Below are positions 19,309 through 30,536 of a DNA stretch of 64,000 nt, piece after piece. Where the stretch lies: the NCBI GenBank assembly GCA_020633995.1, contig JACKCO010000003.1, forward strand, positions 372,001 through 436,000. Reading direction: 5' to 3'. The stretch is from Campylobacterota bacterium (GTDB lineage Bacteria; Babelota; Babeliae; Babelales; RVW-14). Within the stretch, counting starts at the first letter, position 1. Each line of letters opens with the position of its first letter. Made by a program: the position numbers and the translations under genes. The notes beneath the pieces were generated by a model. The model did not search any database. It saw nothing but the letters and a program-made list of their open reading frames with translations, and had not been told where the DNA came from.

Positions 19309-19581
19309 TTACATGTATCCTTTTTCTTTAAGCGAAGTCACTAAGTTTGTATAGCCAGTAGTGTTATTCTTCTTAACATACTTCAAGAAGGTTCTTCTCT
19401 TGCCGACAAGTTTTAACAGACCGTGCTTTGTGTGAACATCTTTAGGATGTGTTTTCAAGTGTCCAGCAATGTCATTGATGCGTTTTGAGAGAAGGGCGAT
19501 TTGAACTTCGCATGAGCCGGTATCATTTTCAGATTTTCCGAACTCTTTAATGAGTTGTTGTTTTATGTCTTTTTCCAACAT
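19309..19581 (-). CDS. rpsO: 30S ribosomal protein S15
   Basis: 90 residues, usual length 89. Helical primary binder of the 16S rRNA central domain. Signature TGSCEVQIALLSKRINDIAGHLKTH and GLLKLVGKRR are typical. Shine-Dalgarno GGAG lies upstream of ATG 19581. It sits between tRNA-Val and pnp. Confidence 0.98.
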   Translation of the reverse strand: MLEKDIKQQLIKEFGKSENDTGSCEVQIALLSKRINDIAGHLKTHPKDVHTKHGLLKLVGKRRTFLKYVKKNNTTGYTNLVTSLKEKGYM

Positions 19582-19643
19582 GGTATGTGCTCCAAATGGT
19601 AATTAGCGTTATATTCGTTTGTGTCAGTTGAGATTAGACAACA

Positions 19644-19718
19644 TGGTAGGCGCGAGCGGAATCGAACCGCTGACCCTTGCTACGTCAAAGCAATGCTCTA
19701 CCCCTGAGCTACGCGCCT
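19644..19718 (-). tRNA. tRNA-Val (anticodon GAC)
   Basis: 75-nt cloverleaf: acceptor AGGCGCG/CGCGCCT, D-arm GCTCAGGGGTAGAGC, anticodon stem TTGCT/AGCAA with loop TTGACGT (anticodon GAC), T-loop TTCGATT, and 3' CCA encoded. It lies between rpoC and rpsO, so it is probably processed from the same transcript. Confidence 0.93.
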
Positions 19719-19728
19719 GTTGCATATC

Positions 19729-22700
19729 TTATTGCTCCGTGCCTTGTTGAGATGAATCGCTGAGCGAGATATTATCAAGCTTAATCTCAAGTTTTTCTTC
19801 ATCACGAGCTTTTTGTTCAAATTCAGAGATATCTTCACCAAGATATTTTAATTTGAATGAAGAAACACCTGTTCCTGCAGGTATTAGCTTACCAAGGAGG
19901 ACGTTTTCTTTCAAGCCATAAAGATGATCGACACCACCGGTAAGTGATGTTTCAGAAAGAATACGTGTTGTCTCTTGGAACGAAGCCGCCGAAAGGAAGC
20001 TCTCAGTCCCCAATGATGCCTTAGTAATACCCATAAGAAGCGGCTTGGTTGTAGCAGGCTTCTTGCCATCTTTAATCATAAGCTGATTGATTGTTTTAAG
20101 TTTAAGTTTGGCAAGACGATCACCAACAACAAATTTAGTATCTCCTGGATCAATAACACGAACCTTACGTAACATTTGACGTACAATCAATTCGATGTGC
20201 TTGTCATTAATGTGTACACCTTGCAGGGCGTAAATTTCTTGAATTTCTTTGACAAGGTACTTTTGTACTTCGTCAGGCCCAAGAATGCGCAAGATGTCGT
20301 GTACGTTCGGTGCACCGGATGATAGCTGGTCACCAACTTTGACACGTTCGCCATCTTCTACGTTAAGGTGTCTGTTACGAGGAATGTTATATTCAATGAC
20401 CTCATTGTCATCAGTTGTGACAGTGATTCGACGCATGCCTCGGTGTACACCACTAAATTTAACAGTGCCATCAACTTCAGACAGAATTGCAGGATCTCTT
20501 GGAATACGCGCTTCAAAAAGTTCAGCAACACGTGGCAAACCGCCAATAATGTCTTTGGTTTTCTTTTCTTCGAGTTCTAGTTTTGCAAGAACGTCACCAC
20601 CATGCACCTTGTCACCATCAGCGACAGTTAACACTGCACCTGTCGGTAAGTAGTAGCGAGCAATTTCACCACCCTCGTTATCCAGTATAACAATGCATGG
20701 CTGACGTTTTTCGTCACGTTTTTCAAGAATGATCTTACTTGATTTTTTCGCTGCTTCATCGTAATGCTCGCGGTACGTAACGTTTTCAATCAGGTTTACG
20801 AACTCAACCTTACCGGCTTTTTCGGTCAAAATTACTTTGAAGTCTTCCCACTCGGCAAGCTTGTCACCTTTTGTAACGATTGTTCCATCTTTGACGAGTA
20901 GAATCGAACCGTATTCAAGGTTGTACTCGCCAAGTTCACGACCATCCTCAGATGCAACGACAAGAGATGCCTTACGGTTCATAACCGTGTGTGTTCCATG
21001 TCGATTTTGTACGGCATAGACGTTTTTATACACCACTTTACCGTTGGCGCCTGCTTTGTGTAAGTTGTGTGAAGCAACACCACTAGCGATACCACCAATG
21101 TGGAACGTTCTCATGGTAAGCTGTGTACCAGGTTCACCGATCGACTGTGCTGCAATAACACCAACTGCAAGCCCTGTGTCGACAAGCTCAAGTGTTGAAA
21201 GGTCCATACCATAGCACTTAGAGCAAACACCATGCTTCGCTTGGCAGGTTAGCACAGAACGAACAGCAATTTCAGTAATTGCTGAGTCTTTAATTTTTTC
21301 GATGAGTGCATCATCAAAAAGTTCATCTTGTTTTGCAATAAGTTTGCCGCTTACTGGATCTTTGACATCTTCGGCAGCAACTCGACCGTAGGCACGATCA
21401 ATCAATGGAACAATAACATCGCCAGACTCTTTCAAGTCAGAGATAGTAATGTAGCCAAGTGTTTGGCAATCCTTTTGTGTGATAACAACATCTTGGGCAA
21501 CGTCAACAAGACGTCGTGTCAAATAACCGGAGTCGGCAGTTTTCAATGCAGTATCAGCAAGACCCTTACGAGCACCGTGGGTAGAAACGAAATACTCCAG
21601 CGAGGTTAGTCCCTCTTTAAAGTTAGCAAGAACTGGCGTTTCCATAATTTCACCGGACGGTTTTGCCATTGGTCCACGCATACCTGCTAGCTGACGTATT
21701 TGTTGACGTGTACTACGTGCACCGGAATCAAGCATGAGGAAAACCGGATTAAATGGAGTATTTTGCTTATGCTCATTTGCTGCAACGGTATTATCTTCTT
21801 CTTCAAGAAGTGCAATCATCGCATTTGCAACGTCTTCTGTTGCTCTAAACCAAATTTGCACAACTTTGTCTTTACGTTCACCATTGGTAATGGCACCATC
21901 AAGATAGAGATCCTCAATCTTTTTAACATCTTTTTTAGCCTGAGCTACAATTTTTTCCTTGGCATCAGGAATCATCAAGTTGTCAATTGAGAGTGAAATA
22001 CCACCAAGTGTTGCATAGGAAAAACCAAGTGTTTTAATTTTATCAAGTGCATCAACGGTTGGGGCTTTTCCAAATGTTCTGTAAAGCATGGATACCAAGT
22101 TGACCAAGTCTTTTTTCTTAGCAGCTTTATTAACCCAATCAAAATTAGACCCTTTTGGAAGTGCTTCATAAATTAAAACACGCCCAACGGTTGTACTAAC
22201 AATTTTTTCAGATTCCAAACGAAGCTTGATTGGGGCCTGGATGTTTACCTGCTGGTGCTGGTAGGCATAAATAACTTCTTCAATGTTGGCAAATGTCAGT
22301 CCCTCTCCGATAACATTTTTACGCGCCTTGGTCATGTAATAAAGACCAAGTACCATGTCCTGAGACGGACTTGCAAGGGGTTTGCCACTTGCAGGTGTTA
22401 GGATGTTTTGAGTTGACAGAATTAACCGTTCTGTTTCCAGACGTGCTTTTTTGCTGAGTGGTACGTGTACAGCCATTTGGTCACCGTCAAAGTCAGCGTT
22501 ATAAGCTGAACAAACAAGCGGGTGAATTTTAATGGCCTTACCTTCAACAAGAATCGGATAGAATGCCTGAATACTCATTCTGTGAAGTGTCGGAGCACGG
22601 TTCAGTAGAACAGGTCTATCTTTAACCACTTCTTCTAAGGCTTCCCAAACGATGGGTGACATTTCCTCAACAAGACGTCGGGCAACACGCAAGTTTGGTG

Positions 22701-23880
22701 CAAGTTCGCGCTTAAACAGTTCGATGTAAACATATGGCTTAAATAATTCGAGCGCCATAAGCTTAGGTAACCCGCACTGGTGCATATGAAGCTCAGGGTC
22801 GACAACAATTACTGAACGGCCTGAGTAGTCAACACGTTTACCAAGAAGATTTTGCCTAAAGCGACCCTGCTTACCACGAAGCATTTCACTCAGCGATTTG
22901 AGTGGACGTCTGTTAGAGCCCCGCACCGGTTGACCGCGTCGACCATTGTCGATGAGTGCGTCAACAGATTCTTGAAGCATACGTTTTTCATTTTTGATAA
23001 TAACGTCTGGAGCTTCTAACTCAATAAGACGTTTGAGTCGAATGTTACGGTTTAACACGCGACGATAAAGATCGTTAAGATCAGAGCTTGCAAAGCGACC
23101 ACCCTCAAGTGGTACAAGTGGGCGTAGATCAGGAGGAAGTACTGGCAGTATTTGTAGAATACACCACTCAGGTTTTGTGTTTGCTTGCAGCATGCCGTGC
23201 AAAACTTTGTAGCGCTTTGCAAGGCGATGTTTAATAGCTACTGATGTTGTTTGTGTATATTCTTCTTCAATTTTTCGCACTTCAAAATTCAGATCTAGCA
23301 TGCCCAACAGTGTACGAATTGCCTCGGCACCCATGTCTGCCTTGAACATAATATCTTCAGGATTTGCACTGATGTATTCATCATATTCTTGGCTAGAAAG
23401 TATAGTCTTTGGCGGATAAGGAGAATGTCCCTGGTGCAAAACGATATAACTGTCAAAGTAAATAACGCGTTCAAGATCACGAACGGTCATATTCAAAATC
23501 AAGCTTAAATAACTTGGGATTCCCTTAAGGAACCAAATATGACAAACGGGAGATACAAGGTTAATATGCCCCATACGCTCACGACGAACGCGTGACTGAA
23601 TTACTTCAACACCACACTTTTCGCAGGTTACCCCGCGGTGTTTCATTCGTTTGTATTTTCCGCAGTTACATTCCCAGTCCTTTACAGGCCCAAAAATTCG
23701 TGCACAGAAAAGACCATCACGTTCTGGCTTAAGCGTACGATAGTTAATTGTTTCTATCTTTTTCACTTCTCCATAAGAAAGTGATTTTATTTTTTCAGGA
23801 GAAGCGATACTCAGACGAATTGCATTAAATTGTGAAGGATTTATATATTCACGAAATCGTTCAAGCATTCTGTTACTCAC
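19729..23880 (-). CDS. rpoC: RNA polymerase beta' subunit
   Basis: 1383 residues. Begins with the N-terminal zinc ribbon ([20 protein letters not shown]), then the zipper/lid/rudder region, and the catalytic [12 protein letters not shown] with its three Mg-binding Asp. The second zinc site is formed by VRSVLTC and [13 protein letters not shown]. The trigger-loop area has [22 protein letters not shown]. The start overlaps the rpoB stop by 8 bp. Length and motifs are ordinary, unlike its partner RpoB. Confidence 0.98.
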   Translation of the reverse strand: MSNRMLERFREYINPSQFNAIRLSIASPEKIKSLSYGEVKKIETINYRTLKPERDGLFCARIFGPVKDWECNCGKYKRMKHRGVTCEKCGVEVIQSRVRRERMGHINLVSPVCHIWFLKGIPSYLSLILNMTVRDLERVIYFDSYIVLHQGHSPYPPKTILSSQEYDEYISANPEDIMFKADMGAEAIRTLLGMLDLNFEVRKIEEEYTQTTSVAIKHRLAKRYKVLHGMLQANTKPEWCILQILPVLPPDLRPLVPLEGGRFASSDLNDLYRRVLNRNIRLKRLIELEAPDVIIKNEKRMLQESVDALIDNGRRGQPVRGSNRRPLKSLSEMLRGKQGRFRQNLLGKRVDYSGRSVIVVDPELHMHQCGLPKLMALELFKPYVYIELFKRELAPNLRVARRLVEEMSPIVWEALEEVVKDRPVLLNRAPTLHRMSIQAFYPILVEGKAIKIHPLVCSAYNADFDGDQMAVHVPLSKKARLETERLILSTQNILTPASGKPLASPSQDMVLGLYYMTKARKNVIGEGLTFANIEEVIYAYQHQQVNIQAPIKLRLESEKIVSTTVGRVLIYEALPKGSNFDWVNKAAKKKDLVNLVSMLYRTFGKAPTVDALDKIKTLGFSYATLGGISLSIDNLMIPDAKEKIVAQAKKDVKKIEDLYLDGAITNGERKDKVVQIWFRATEDVANAMIALLEEEDNTVAANEHKQNTPFNPVFLMLDSGARSTRQQIRQLAGMRGPMAKPSGEIMETPVLANFKEGLTSLEYFVSTHGARKGLADTALKTADSGYLTRRLVDVAQDVVITQKDCQTLGYITISDLKESGDVIVPLIDRAYGRVAAEDVKDPVSGKLIAKQDELFDDALIEKIKDSAITEIAVRSVLTCQAKHGVCSKCYGMDLSTLELVDTGLAVGVIAAQSIGEPGTQLTMRTFHIGGIASGVASHNLHKAGANGKVVYKNVYAVQNRHGTHTVMNRKASLVVASEDGRELGEYNLEYGSILLVKDGTIVTKGDKLAEWEDFKVILTEKAGKVEFVNLIENVTYREHYDEAAKKSSKIILEKRDEKRQPCIVILDNEGGEIARYYLPTGAVLTVADGDKVHGGDVLAKLELEEKKTKDIIGGLPRVAELFEARIPRDPAILSEVDGTVKFSGVHRGMRRITVTTDDNEVIEYNIPRNRHLNVEDGERVKVGDQLSSGAPNVHDILRILGPDEVQKYLVKEIQEIYALQGVHINDKHIELIVRQMLRKVRVIDPGDTKFVVGDRLAKLKLKTINQLMIKDGKKPATTKPLLMGITKASLGTESFLSAASFQETTRILSETSLTGGVDHLYGLKENVLLGKLIPAGTGVSSFKLKYLGEDISEFEQKARDEEKLEIKLDNISLSDSSQQGTEQ

Positions 23881-26800
23881 CGACTTGCTCCTTACTTGCT
23901 TTAAATAGATCTATTTGTAACCCTAAACTTTGAAGCTCTTTGACCAAGACGTTAAATGATTCAGGTATTCCTGGATCAGGAACTTCATCTCCACGTACGA
24001 TTGTCTCGTACGCTTTAATACGACCATTAACGTCATCAGACTTGATAGTAAGCATTTCTTGCAGCGTATATGCAGCACCATATGCGTAGAGTGCCCATAC
24101 TTCCATCTCACCAAGTCTTTGTCCACCGAATTGCGCTTTACCCCCAAGAGGTTGTTGCGTAATAAGCGAGTAAGGACCGACTGATCGAGCGTGAAGTTTG
24201 TCGTCAGCCAAGTGATTAAGTTTCATCATATAGATGTAGCCAACGGTAACTGGCTGGTCGAACGCCTCACCTGTTCGGCCGTCATACAACTTGAATGATG
24301 CATTGCCAGGAAGATCTATCTCTTCAAGTAGCGGTCTAATTTCACTCTCATAGTCCGCACCATCAAAAACCGGTGTTTTGAAAAAGAAACCTTGATCAAC
24401 AACCGTTCTTGCAAGTTCCAAAATTTCTTCATCACCATATGTTTTGGCTAGGTCATCAACTACTTTTTTATCAAGATACTTGTAGAGATCTTTTTTAATC
24501 TTTTCTACGTTGTTTTTTTGCAAGTCTTCAATGAGTTGATTGCTGATTTTTTTGCTACCCATACCAAGAATGGTTTCAAGTAGCTGCCCAACGTTCATAC
24601 GGCCAGGTACACCAAGCGGGTTAAGGACGATGTCAACAGGAGTTCCATCTTCTAGATACGGCATATCCTCAATGTTAACAATGCGTGAAACCACACCTTT
24701 GTTACCGTGACGTCCAGCCATCTTATCACCAACCGACAAACGACGTTCTGTTGCAACGTATACTTTAATCATTTTAATAACACCAGACGGAAGCTCGTCA
24801 CCTTTACGTAACTGACTGATGCGTTTTTCTTTTAATGCCGTCAAAACGTGAATTTGATTAGTTAAGACTTCTTTGTATTGCTTAATCTTATCATTGACAC
24901 TCTTTTTGTCGGTTTCAAATTCTAGCAATTTTTCAACAGTGAGTGATTCAAGCTTTGCTTTAGAGAAGTTACCCTTGGCATCAACAGCATCTTTTGCTGT
25001 TTTTTTGTTTTTAGCGGCCGTGCCAGATAGCAAGGTAATGATTTTTTCTCTAATGCTGCGATAAAGAACGTTGGTATGATGCGCAAAGTTTTCTTCAATA
25101 ATCTGTGTTTCTCGTAGAGCAATTTCTTTGTAGCGTTTATCTTTTCGAATTCCGCTTCGTGAAAACACTTTTACATCAACAACAGTTGCTTCCACTCCTG
25201 GTGGTACACGCAGTGAAGTGTCTCGTACTTCCCGTGATTTTTCACCAAAGATAGCGCGTAGAAGTTTTTCTTCAGGAGATACCTGAACGTCACCCTTGAG
25301 GGTAACCTTACCAACTAATATGTCGCCGGGCTTAACACGTGTACCAATCTTTACAATGCCGTCTTCATCAAGTGCTGACAGATCTTTTTCAGAAACGTTT
25401 GGAATATCACGTGTAATTTCTTCTGCACCAAGCTTAGTCTCACGTGCTTCAACAACAAACTCTTCAACGTGAACCGAGCTAAACATGTCTTTAGCTACAA
25501 GGTTTTTGCTAACAACAATAGCGTCCTCAAAGTTGTAACCCTGCCATGGCATAAAGGCAACCAACACATTTGTGCCGAGTGCTAGTTCGCCACGTTGTGT
25601 TGCTGCACCATTAGCAATGACGTCACCTTTCTCTATGACGTTACCGACCTTAACGATTGGATTGTAGTGAATCCATGTGTTATGACTAGAACGTGCAAAT
25701 TTCTTAAGGTGATAAATATCGATAGGCTTTGAAAGCCAAGAGTTTTCGCTGACGTCAGCTTCGTTGATGCGTATAACAATTTTATTTGCCGAGACGTACT
25801 CTACAACCCCGTCATTCTTAGCAAGTATGGCAGCCCCTTCGAGTGAGCCAACTTCCTGCTCCATGCCTGTTCCAACAAGCGGAGCCTGACATTTAATCAA
25901 AGGAACAGCTTGTCGTTGCATGTTAGAACCCATCAGCGCACGGTTAGCGTCATCATGCTCAAGGAATGGAATCAGTGCTGTAGGAACAGAGAAAAGCTGC
26001 TTTGGAGAAGCATCCATGTGAGTGATATTCTCAGCATCAAGCGTGATAATATTGCCATCTTTTCTAACGAACAACTTCTTTTCGGTAAGTTCATTGTTCT
26101 TATCAAGTTTAGCTGTAGGCTGGGCAATTTTTTGGCCAAGCTCTTCAAATGCATCAAGATAGACAACGTCATCTTTAACTTTGTTGTCTTTTACTTCTCG
26201 GTAAGGAGTTTCAATAAAGCCAAGTTCATTAACACGTGAATATGTTGAGAGAGAAGAAATCAGACCAATATTTTGACCTTCTGGTGTTTCAATCGGACAT
26301 ATTCTACCGTAGTGAGATGTGTGTACATCGCGAATTTCAAAGGTTGCGCGCTCACGAGTAATACCGCCAGGCCCCAGTGCTGAAAGTCGACGTTTATGTG
26401 CCATTTCAGCTAGTGGATTAGTCTGGTCCATGAATTGTGAGAGCTGACCAGTTCCGAAAAACTCTCGTAAAACAGCTGTAAGCGGTTTTACATTAAGTAA
26501 ATCATATGGCATCAGTGATGCATAATTTTCTTGTAGTCTGAATCGCTCTTTAACAATACGCTCAATACGTGCAAAGCCGGTGTAAAGCTGACTTTGCAAT
26601 AGTTCGCCAACAAGACGGACACAACGGTTACCAAGATGATCAATATCATCCAGTTCACCTTCACCGCGCTCTTTGAGATTGATGATATATTTTATGGTTG
26701 CAATAATATCATCTTTTGTAAGATGCGTGATTGCTTCATCTATATCTAAATTTAGCTTGCGGTTTGTTCTAATTCTGCCAACAATGCTCAGGTCATAAAA

Positions 26801-28210
26801 ACGAGGATTAAAGAATAAGTTTTGCACATATTCTTCCATTGCACTGACGGCAGGAACATCACCGGGTCTTAATTTGGTGTAGATTTCTTTAAGAGCTTCT
26901 TCATAGGAGGCTGTGTTATCTTGTCCAAACGTGAGAGCCAAGGTTGGCTGAACAACGTAACCAGACGACTGAATGACCTTAAATGAGCACTTGTCAAACT
27001 CTGAAAGCCGCAAAATGGTTTCTTCGGAGATAGTATTACCAAGCGTTGTCAGAACTTCGCCTGTTTCAGGGTCGATAATGTCTTGAGAAGCAATACGATT
27101 GAGCAGACTATTTTTTCTCACTGCCAAATGCGTAACTTTTTCTTTTAGTAACTTTTCGATGAGCGATTTGTTTAAGCGCTGGCCGATGGTGAATTTTTTT
27201 TCTAGTTCTTTTGGCAAAGATCCTGCTTCAAGACGTTGCCCAACAAGGCTGTCATTAATTTTCTTGAAAAATCCTTTTTTGCGAACTTCTATTGTTTCAA
27301 AATCATAAAATAGTGAGAGTAGAGAGTCCTTTGCTATGCCAAGGGCTTGCAAAAAGGTTGTGACCAAAAGTTTCTTTTTTTTGTCAATACGAACGAACAT
27401 GACGTCATTATGGTCAAACTCAAAGTCAAGCCAAGACCCGCGATTGGGAATAATACGTGCTATATGAGAGGGGTTTCCTCGATAATCTTTTGATTTTTTG
27501 CTGAGCGAAAACATAACACCAGGAGCACGGTGTATTTGACTGACAACAACACGGTCTACACCATTGATAAGAAATGTTCCTTGACTGCCTAGTTCGAAAC
27601 GATTTGAGGCGCTTTCATAGAGGTTGACCATGACTGGAAGATCGCAAAAAAAGACAACCTGCTCTTTGATGTTACGAATAACTTTGGAGCCGGTTTCAGC
27701 ATCCGTATCCCAGCTGGTTAGCTGCATTTTTACTTTGAGTGGAAGCGAATAAGTTTTACCACTGTAGCGACATTCATCAACGTTTGCAGGTACACTAATA
27801 CCAACGCGAGAAAAACACTTTTTGCAGTACGAATACACAGCAGTATGCTTGGAACACTGAGGGCAGGTTCCTTCATCATCTAACCTATCATAACCACTTT
27901 TTTTGCATGAGCTACAATCCCACTTATAGCGGTTCTGAATACCTGTTACTTGCCCGCAGATGCATGCCCAGTCACCAAGTTCATAACTGACATATTCTAG
28001 GGAAATTTTATCGTTATGCTCTATTGGAAATATGTCACGAAGAACTTTTTCAAGTCCAACATTTTTTCGTTCATTTGGAAGATAATCAAGTTGTGCAAAA
28101 TTATTAAAAGAGTTTGATTGAACCTCTATAAGGTTCGGCAATGATACAACTTCTTTAATTTTACCAAATGATTTTCTTAAAATGCCTCTTCTTTTTGAAA
28201 ATCCAGACAT
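23873..28210 (-). CDS. rpoB: RNA polymerase beta subunit with a cysteine-rich N-terminal insertion
   Basis: 1445 residues, about 100 more than E. coli. Conserved core: LINGVDRVVVSQIHRAPGV, the rifampicin region (QLSQFMDQTNPLAEMAHKRRLSALGPGG), CPIETPEGQNIGLI, VAFMPWQGYNFEDAI, MAGRHGNKGVVSRI and QPLGGKAQFGGQRLGEMEVWAL. In the rifampicin region the Asp, His, Arg and Ser most often mutated to resistance are present. Between YVSYELGD and VDECRYSGKTYS, which are adjacent in ordinary beta subunits, there are about 63 extra residues (81-143) with eight cysteines at 83, 85, 99, 102, 116, 119, 129 and 132: one CxC and three CxxC. This looks like two zinc-binding knuckles. ATG 28210 has AGGAGCGATTGA upstream. 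Confidence 0.98.
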   Translation of the reverse strand: MSGFSKRRGILRKSFGKIKEVVSLPNLIEVQSNSFNNFAQLDYLPNERKNVGLEKVLRDIFPIEHNDKISLEYVSYELGDWACICGQVTGIQNRYKWDCSSCKKSGYDRLDDEGTCPQCSKHTAVYSYCKKCFSRVGISVPANVDECRYSGKTYSLPLKVKMQLTSWDTDAETGSKVIRNIKEQVVFFCDLPVMVNLYESASNRFELGSQGTFLINGVDRVVVSQIHRAPGVMFSLSKKSKDYRGNPSHIARIIPNRGSWLDFEFDHNDVMFVRIDKKKKLLVTTFLQALGIAKDSLLSLFYDFETIEVRKKGFFKKINDSLVGQRLEAGSLPKELEKKFTIGQRLNKSLIEKLLKEKVTHLAVRKNSLLNRIASQDIIDPETGEVLTTLGNTISEETILRLSEFDKCSFKVIQSSGYVVQPTLALTFGQDNTASYEEALKEIYTKLRPGDVPAVSAMEEYVQNLFFNPRFYDLSIVGRIRTNRKLNLDIDEAITHLTKDDIIATIKYIINLKERGEGELDDIDHLGNRCVRLVGELLQSQLYTGFARIERIVKERFRLQENYASLMPYDLLNVKPLTAVLREFFGTGQLSQFMDQTNPLAEMAHKRRLSALGPGGITRERATFEIRDVHTSHYGRICPIETPEGQNIGLISSLSTYSRVNELGFIETPYREVKDNKVKDDVVYLDAFEELGQKIAQPTAKLDKNNELTEKKLFVRKDGNIITLDAENITHMDASPKQLFSVPTALIPFLEHDDANRALMGSNMQRQAVPLIKCQAPLVGTGMEQEVGSLEGAAILAKNDGVVEYVSANKIVIRINEADVSENSWLSKPIDIYHLKKFARSSHNTWIHYNPIVKVGNVIEKGDVIANGAATQRGELALGTNVLVAFMPWQGYNFEDAIVVSKNLVAKDMFSSVHVEEFVVEARETKLGAEEITRDIPNVSEKDLSALDEDGIVKIGTRVKPGDILVGKVTLKGDVQVSPEEKLLRAIFGEKSREVRDTSLRVPPGVEATVVDVKVFSRSGIRKDKRYKEIALRETQIIEENFAHHTNVLYRSIREKIITLLSGTAAKNKKTAKDAVDAKGNFSKAKLESLTVEKLLEFETDKKSVNDKIKQYKEVLTNQIHVLTALKEKRISQLRKGDELPSGVIKMIKVYVATERRLSVGDKMAGRHGNKGVVSRIVNIEDMPYLEDGTPVDIVLNPLGVPGRMNVGQLLETILGMGSKKISNQLIEDLQKNNVEKIKKDLYKYLDKKVVDDLAKTYGDEEILELARTVVDQGFFFKTPVFDGADYESEIRPLLEEIDLPGNASFKLYDGRTGEAFDQPVTVGYIYMMKLNHLADDKLHARSVGPYSLITQQPLGGKAQFGGQRLGEMEVWALYAYGAAYTLQEMLTIKSDDVNGRIKAYETIVRGDEVPDPGIPESFNVLVKELQSLGLQIDLFKASKEQVGE

Positions 28211-28288
28211 TCAATCGCTCCTGATCGCTCTTATCACTCAAAACTATATTCTAATTTGCAGCGCTTAATTCTTCATTATCTAAAGACT

Positions 28289-28336
28289 AAAAGGGCTCCG
28301 CTTTAAATGTAAAACCATCTAAAAACGGACCCTTTT
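28289..28336 (-). terminator. Attenuator-like hairpin between rplL and rpoB
   Basis: Inverted repeat AAAAGGGCTCCG (28289-28300) and CGGACCCTTTT (28326-28336), one bulged base, 25-nt loop, followed by a short T-run on the minus strand. It sits in the 165-bp rplL-rpoB gap, where many bacteria have a partial terminator that lowers rpoBC expression relative to ribosomal proteins. The role here is inferred. Confidence 0.6.
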
Positions 28337-28375
28337 AAACTTGACCAAAACAAGTCAGTAGTGCAGATAAGTAGA

Positions 28376-28762
28376 TTATGATAGATCAACTTTTGCACCA
28401 ACTTCTTCTAGCGCAGCTTTCATTTTTTGTGCTTCTTCTTTAGGAGCTGTTTCTGCAACAACGTAAGGAACACCTTCCACTGCTGCTTTAGCATCGCCAA
28501 GAGAGAGACTTGTGATAGATCTTAAAGCTTTAATTACTTTAATTTTTTCAGAGCCGACATCTTTAAGTGTCACTTTAAATTCTGTTTTTTCTTCAGCTGC
28601 CGCACCTTCAGCTGCGCCTGCCGCTACTGGAGCTGCTACTGCTACTGGAGCAGCTGCTGAAACACCAAAAGTATCTTCAAGTGATTTTACTAATTCTGCA
28701 AGTTCAACAACAGTGAGCTTACTAATTTCTTCAATAAGACCTGTAACTTTAGTAGATGACAT
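28376..28762 (-). CDS. rplL: 50S ribosomal protein L7/L12
   Basis: 128 residues. The N-terminal dimerisation helices and the Ala/Pro/Gly-rich hinge ([18 protein letters not shown]) are followed by the globular factor-binding domain ([32 protein letters not shown]). Stalk protein that recruits translational GTPases. Shine-Dalgarno GAGGAG precedes ATG 28762. Confidence 0.98.
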   Translation of the reverse strand: MSSTKVTGLIEEISKLTVVELAELVKSLEDTFGVSAAAPVAVAAPVAAGAAEGAAAEEKTEFKVTLKDVGSEKIKVIKALRSITSLSLGDAKAAVEGVPYVVAETAPKEEAQKMKAALEEVGAKVDLS

Positions 28763-28827
28763 AAAAGAACTCCTCGCAAATATTTAATGATATCAAAATA
28801 ACTTTACTCAACTATTAACTATATAAT

Positions 28828-29346
28828 TTAAGATTTCTTTTCAGCAATTTGATTTAGTGCATATGCCAGCTGTGCGATTATTGCATTCAAGCTACGAGCA
28901 AGTCCTGAAATAGGTGCTTGCATTGTTCCAAGAAGTTGTGCAAGCAAAATCTCTTTGCTTGGCAGGGACGCAAGAAACTCAACTTCATCTTTGCTTAGCG
29001 AGCGAGATTCAAAAAAACCTGCAATTACTTGCAGTGCATCGTTATCTTTTGAAAACTTGACAAGCTTTTTAGCGATAGCAATGCTATCATCGTTTGCAAA
29101 AACTAAACCAACTTGCTCATTAAACGAATTAGCAAAATCTTGTATGCCCTCAATATCCTGAGCTGCAATTTTCATAAGTGTTGCTTTGGTTACTTTCAAC
29201 TGAGCATTGTCTTCACGCAGCTGAGTTCGTAAATTTTGCATAGAAGCAACATCAAGCCCTTTGTAGTTAACCAAAAAACTCGCTTGAGATTGTACAAATT
29301 TATCGTGTACCTCAGAGACAATAGCCTTTTTTTGTTCGCGATTCAT
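28828..29346 (-). CDS. rplJ: 50S ribosomal protein L10
   Basis: 172 residues. Anchors the L7/L12 stalk on 23S rRNA. Typical N-terminus (REQKKAIVSEVHDKF) and VNYKGLDVASMQNLR; the C-terminal helix binds L12. Only 25 bp separate it from rplA, too little for the long autoregulatory leader found upstream of rplJ in enteric bacteria. Confidence 0.96.
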   Translation of the reverse strand: MNREQKKAIVSEVHDKFVQSQASFLVNYKGLDVASMQNLRTQLREDNAQLKVTKATLMKIAAQDIEGIQDFANSFNEQVGLVFANDDSIAIAKKLVKFSKDNDALQVIAGFFESRSLSKDEVEFLASLPSKEILLAQLLGTMQAPISGLARSLNAIIAQLAYALNQIAEKKS

Positions 29347-29371
29347 AATCAGCCCTTATTAAAACGTTTGG

Positions 29372-30064
29372 TTACTCTGCAGTATCAGGCTTGATAGGTA
29401 AGCCAACACCCATGGTGGAAGAGATTGTTATTTTTCTTAAAAATTTGCCTTTTGACGTAGGAGGTTTGTTTGCCTGAACAGCACCCACAAGTGCTTTGAG
29501 GTTGTCAAACAATTTGTCTTTGCCAAATGAAACCTTGCCAAATGGAGCATGCAATACACCACCTTTGTCGTTTCTGAAGGACACACGGCCCTTTTTCAGG
29601 TCAGAGACAATGGTTTCAACATCGAACGTAACAGTACCAACTTTCTTGTTGGGAAGAAGGCCCCGAGGCCCAAGTGTTTTTGCAACTTTACCAACTAAAC
29701 CCATCAAGTCAGGTGTTGCAACTGCTACATCAAAATCCATCCAACCACCTTCGATCTTGGCAATCAAATCTTCAGTGCCAACGTGATCTGCACCAGCAGC
29801 TTTTGCCTGATCTTCGTATTCACCTTTTGCAAAAACAACAACGCGAACTTGTTTCCCTGTCCCATGCGGTAGAAGTACTGAGCTACGAACAGTTTGCTCA
29901 CCTTTTGTAGGATCGATACCAAGAACAATGTCTGCGTCAACAGATTCATCAAACTTGGTATGTTTATTTTGTACAATAAAATCTAAAGCAGATTTCCAGG
30001 AAGTGATATCAGCGCTCTCAAGTTTCTTTTTAACTTCTATGTGTTTTTTACCCGTTTTACTCAT
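29372..30064 (-). CDS. rplA: 50S ribosomal protein L1
   Basis: 230 residues. L1 stalk protein and, in many bacteria, translational repressor of its own operon. Signatures VRSSVLLPHGTGKQVRVVVFAKG, MGLVGKVAKTLGPRGLLPNKKVGTVT and the GKVSFG segment are present. Co-directional with rplK, 29 bp gap. Confidence 0.98.
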   Translation of the reverse strand: MSKTGKKHIEVKKKLESADITSWKSALDFIVQNKHTKFDESVDADIVLGIDPTKGEQTVRSSVLLPHGTGKQVRVVVFAKGEYEDQAKAAGADHVGTEDLIAKIEGGWMDFDVAVATPDLMGLVGKVAKTLGPRGLLPNKKVGTVTFDVETIVSDLKKGRVSFRNDKGGVLHAPFGKVSFGKDKLFDNLKALVGAVQANKPPTSKGKFLRKITISSTMGVGLPIKPDTAE

Positions 30065-30093
30065 TGTCGTGTACCTAACTTCTCGCTCAAAAC

Positions 30094-30519
30094 TTATTCT
30101 ACAACTGTCAAGCCCATGCTTCTTGCGCTACCTGCAATGATTTTTTTTGCAGCTTCAAGATCAAAGGCGTTCAAATCTGCCATTTTAATTTTTGCAATTT
30201 CTTCGACATCTTTAATTTTAATCGTTCCAGCGCTAACAGTGCTAGGATTTGATGAGCCTTTTTTGATGTTGGCATATTTTTTAATCAAATCAGTCGCAGG
30301 AGGTGTTTTTGTAATAAACTCAAACGATTTGTCGGTGTAAATGGTAATTTTTACAGGAACATTTTCACCTTTTCTTTTTGCAGTTGCAGCGTTAAACTGT
30401 TTGCAAAATTCCATAAGTGAGACACCATGTTGACCCAAAGACGAACCAACTGGTGGTGCTGGTGTTGCTCCCCCAGCAGGCAATAGCATTTTTACAAGTG
30501 CTTTTACTTTTTTTGACAT
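30094..30519 (-). CDS. rplK: 50S ribosomal protein L11
   Basis: 141 residues, family-typical. The N-terminal domain ([22 protein letters not shown]) carries the proline-rich thiostrepton-region helix, and the C-terminal rRNA-binding domain has [25 protein letters not shown]. Lies 17 bp after nusG in the conserved secE-nusG-rplKAJL order. Confidence 0.98.
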   Translation of the reverse strand: MSKKVKALVKMLLPAGGATPAPPVGSSLGQHGVSLMEFCKQFNAATAKRKGENVPVKITIYTDKSFEFITKTPPATDLIKKYANIKKGSSNPSTVSAGTIKIKDVEEIAKIKMADLNAFDLEAAKKIIAGSARSMGLTVVE

Positions 30520-30536
30520 TGTAAGCCCTTACGTTG

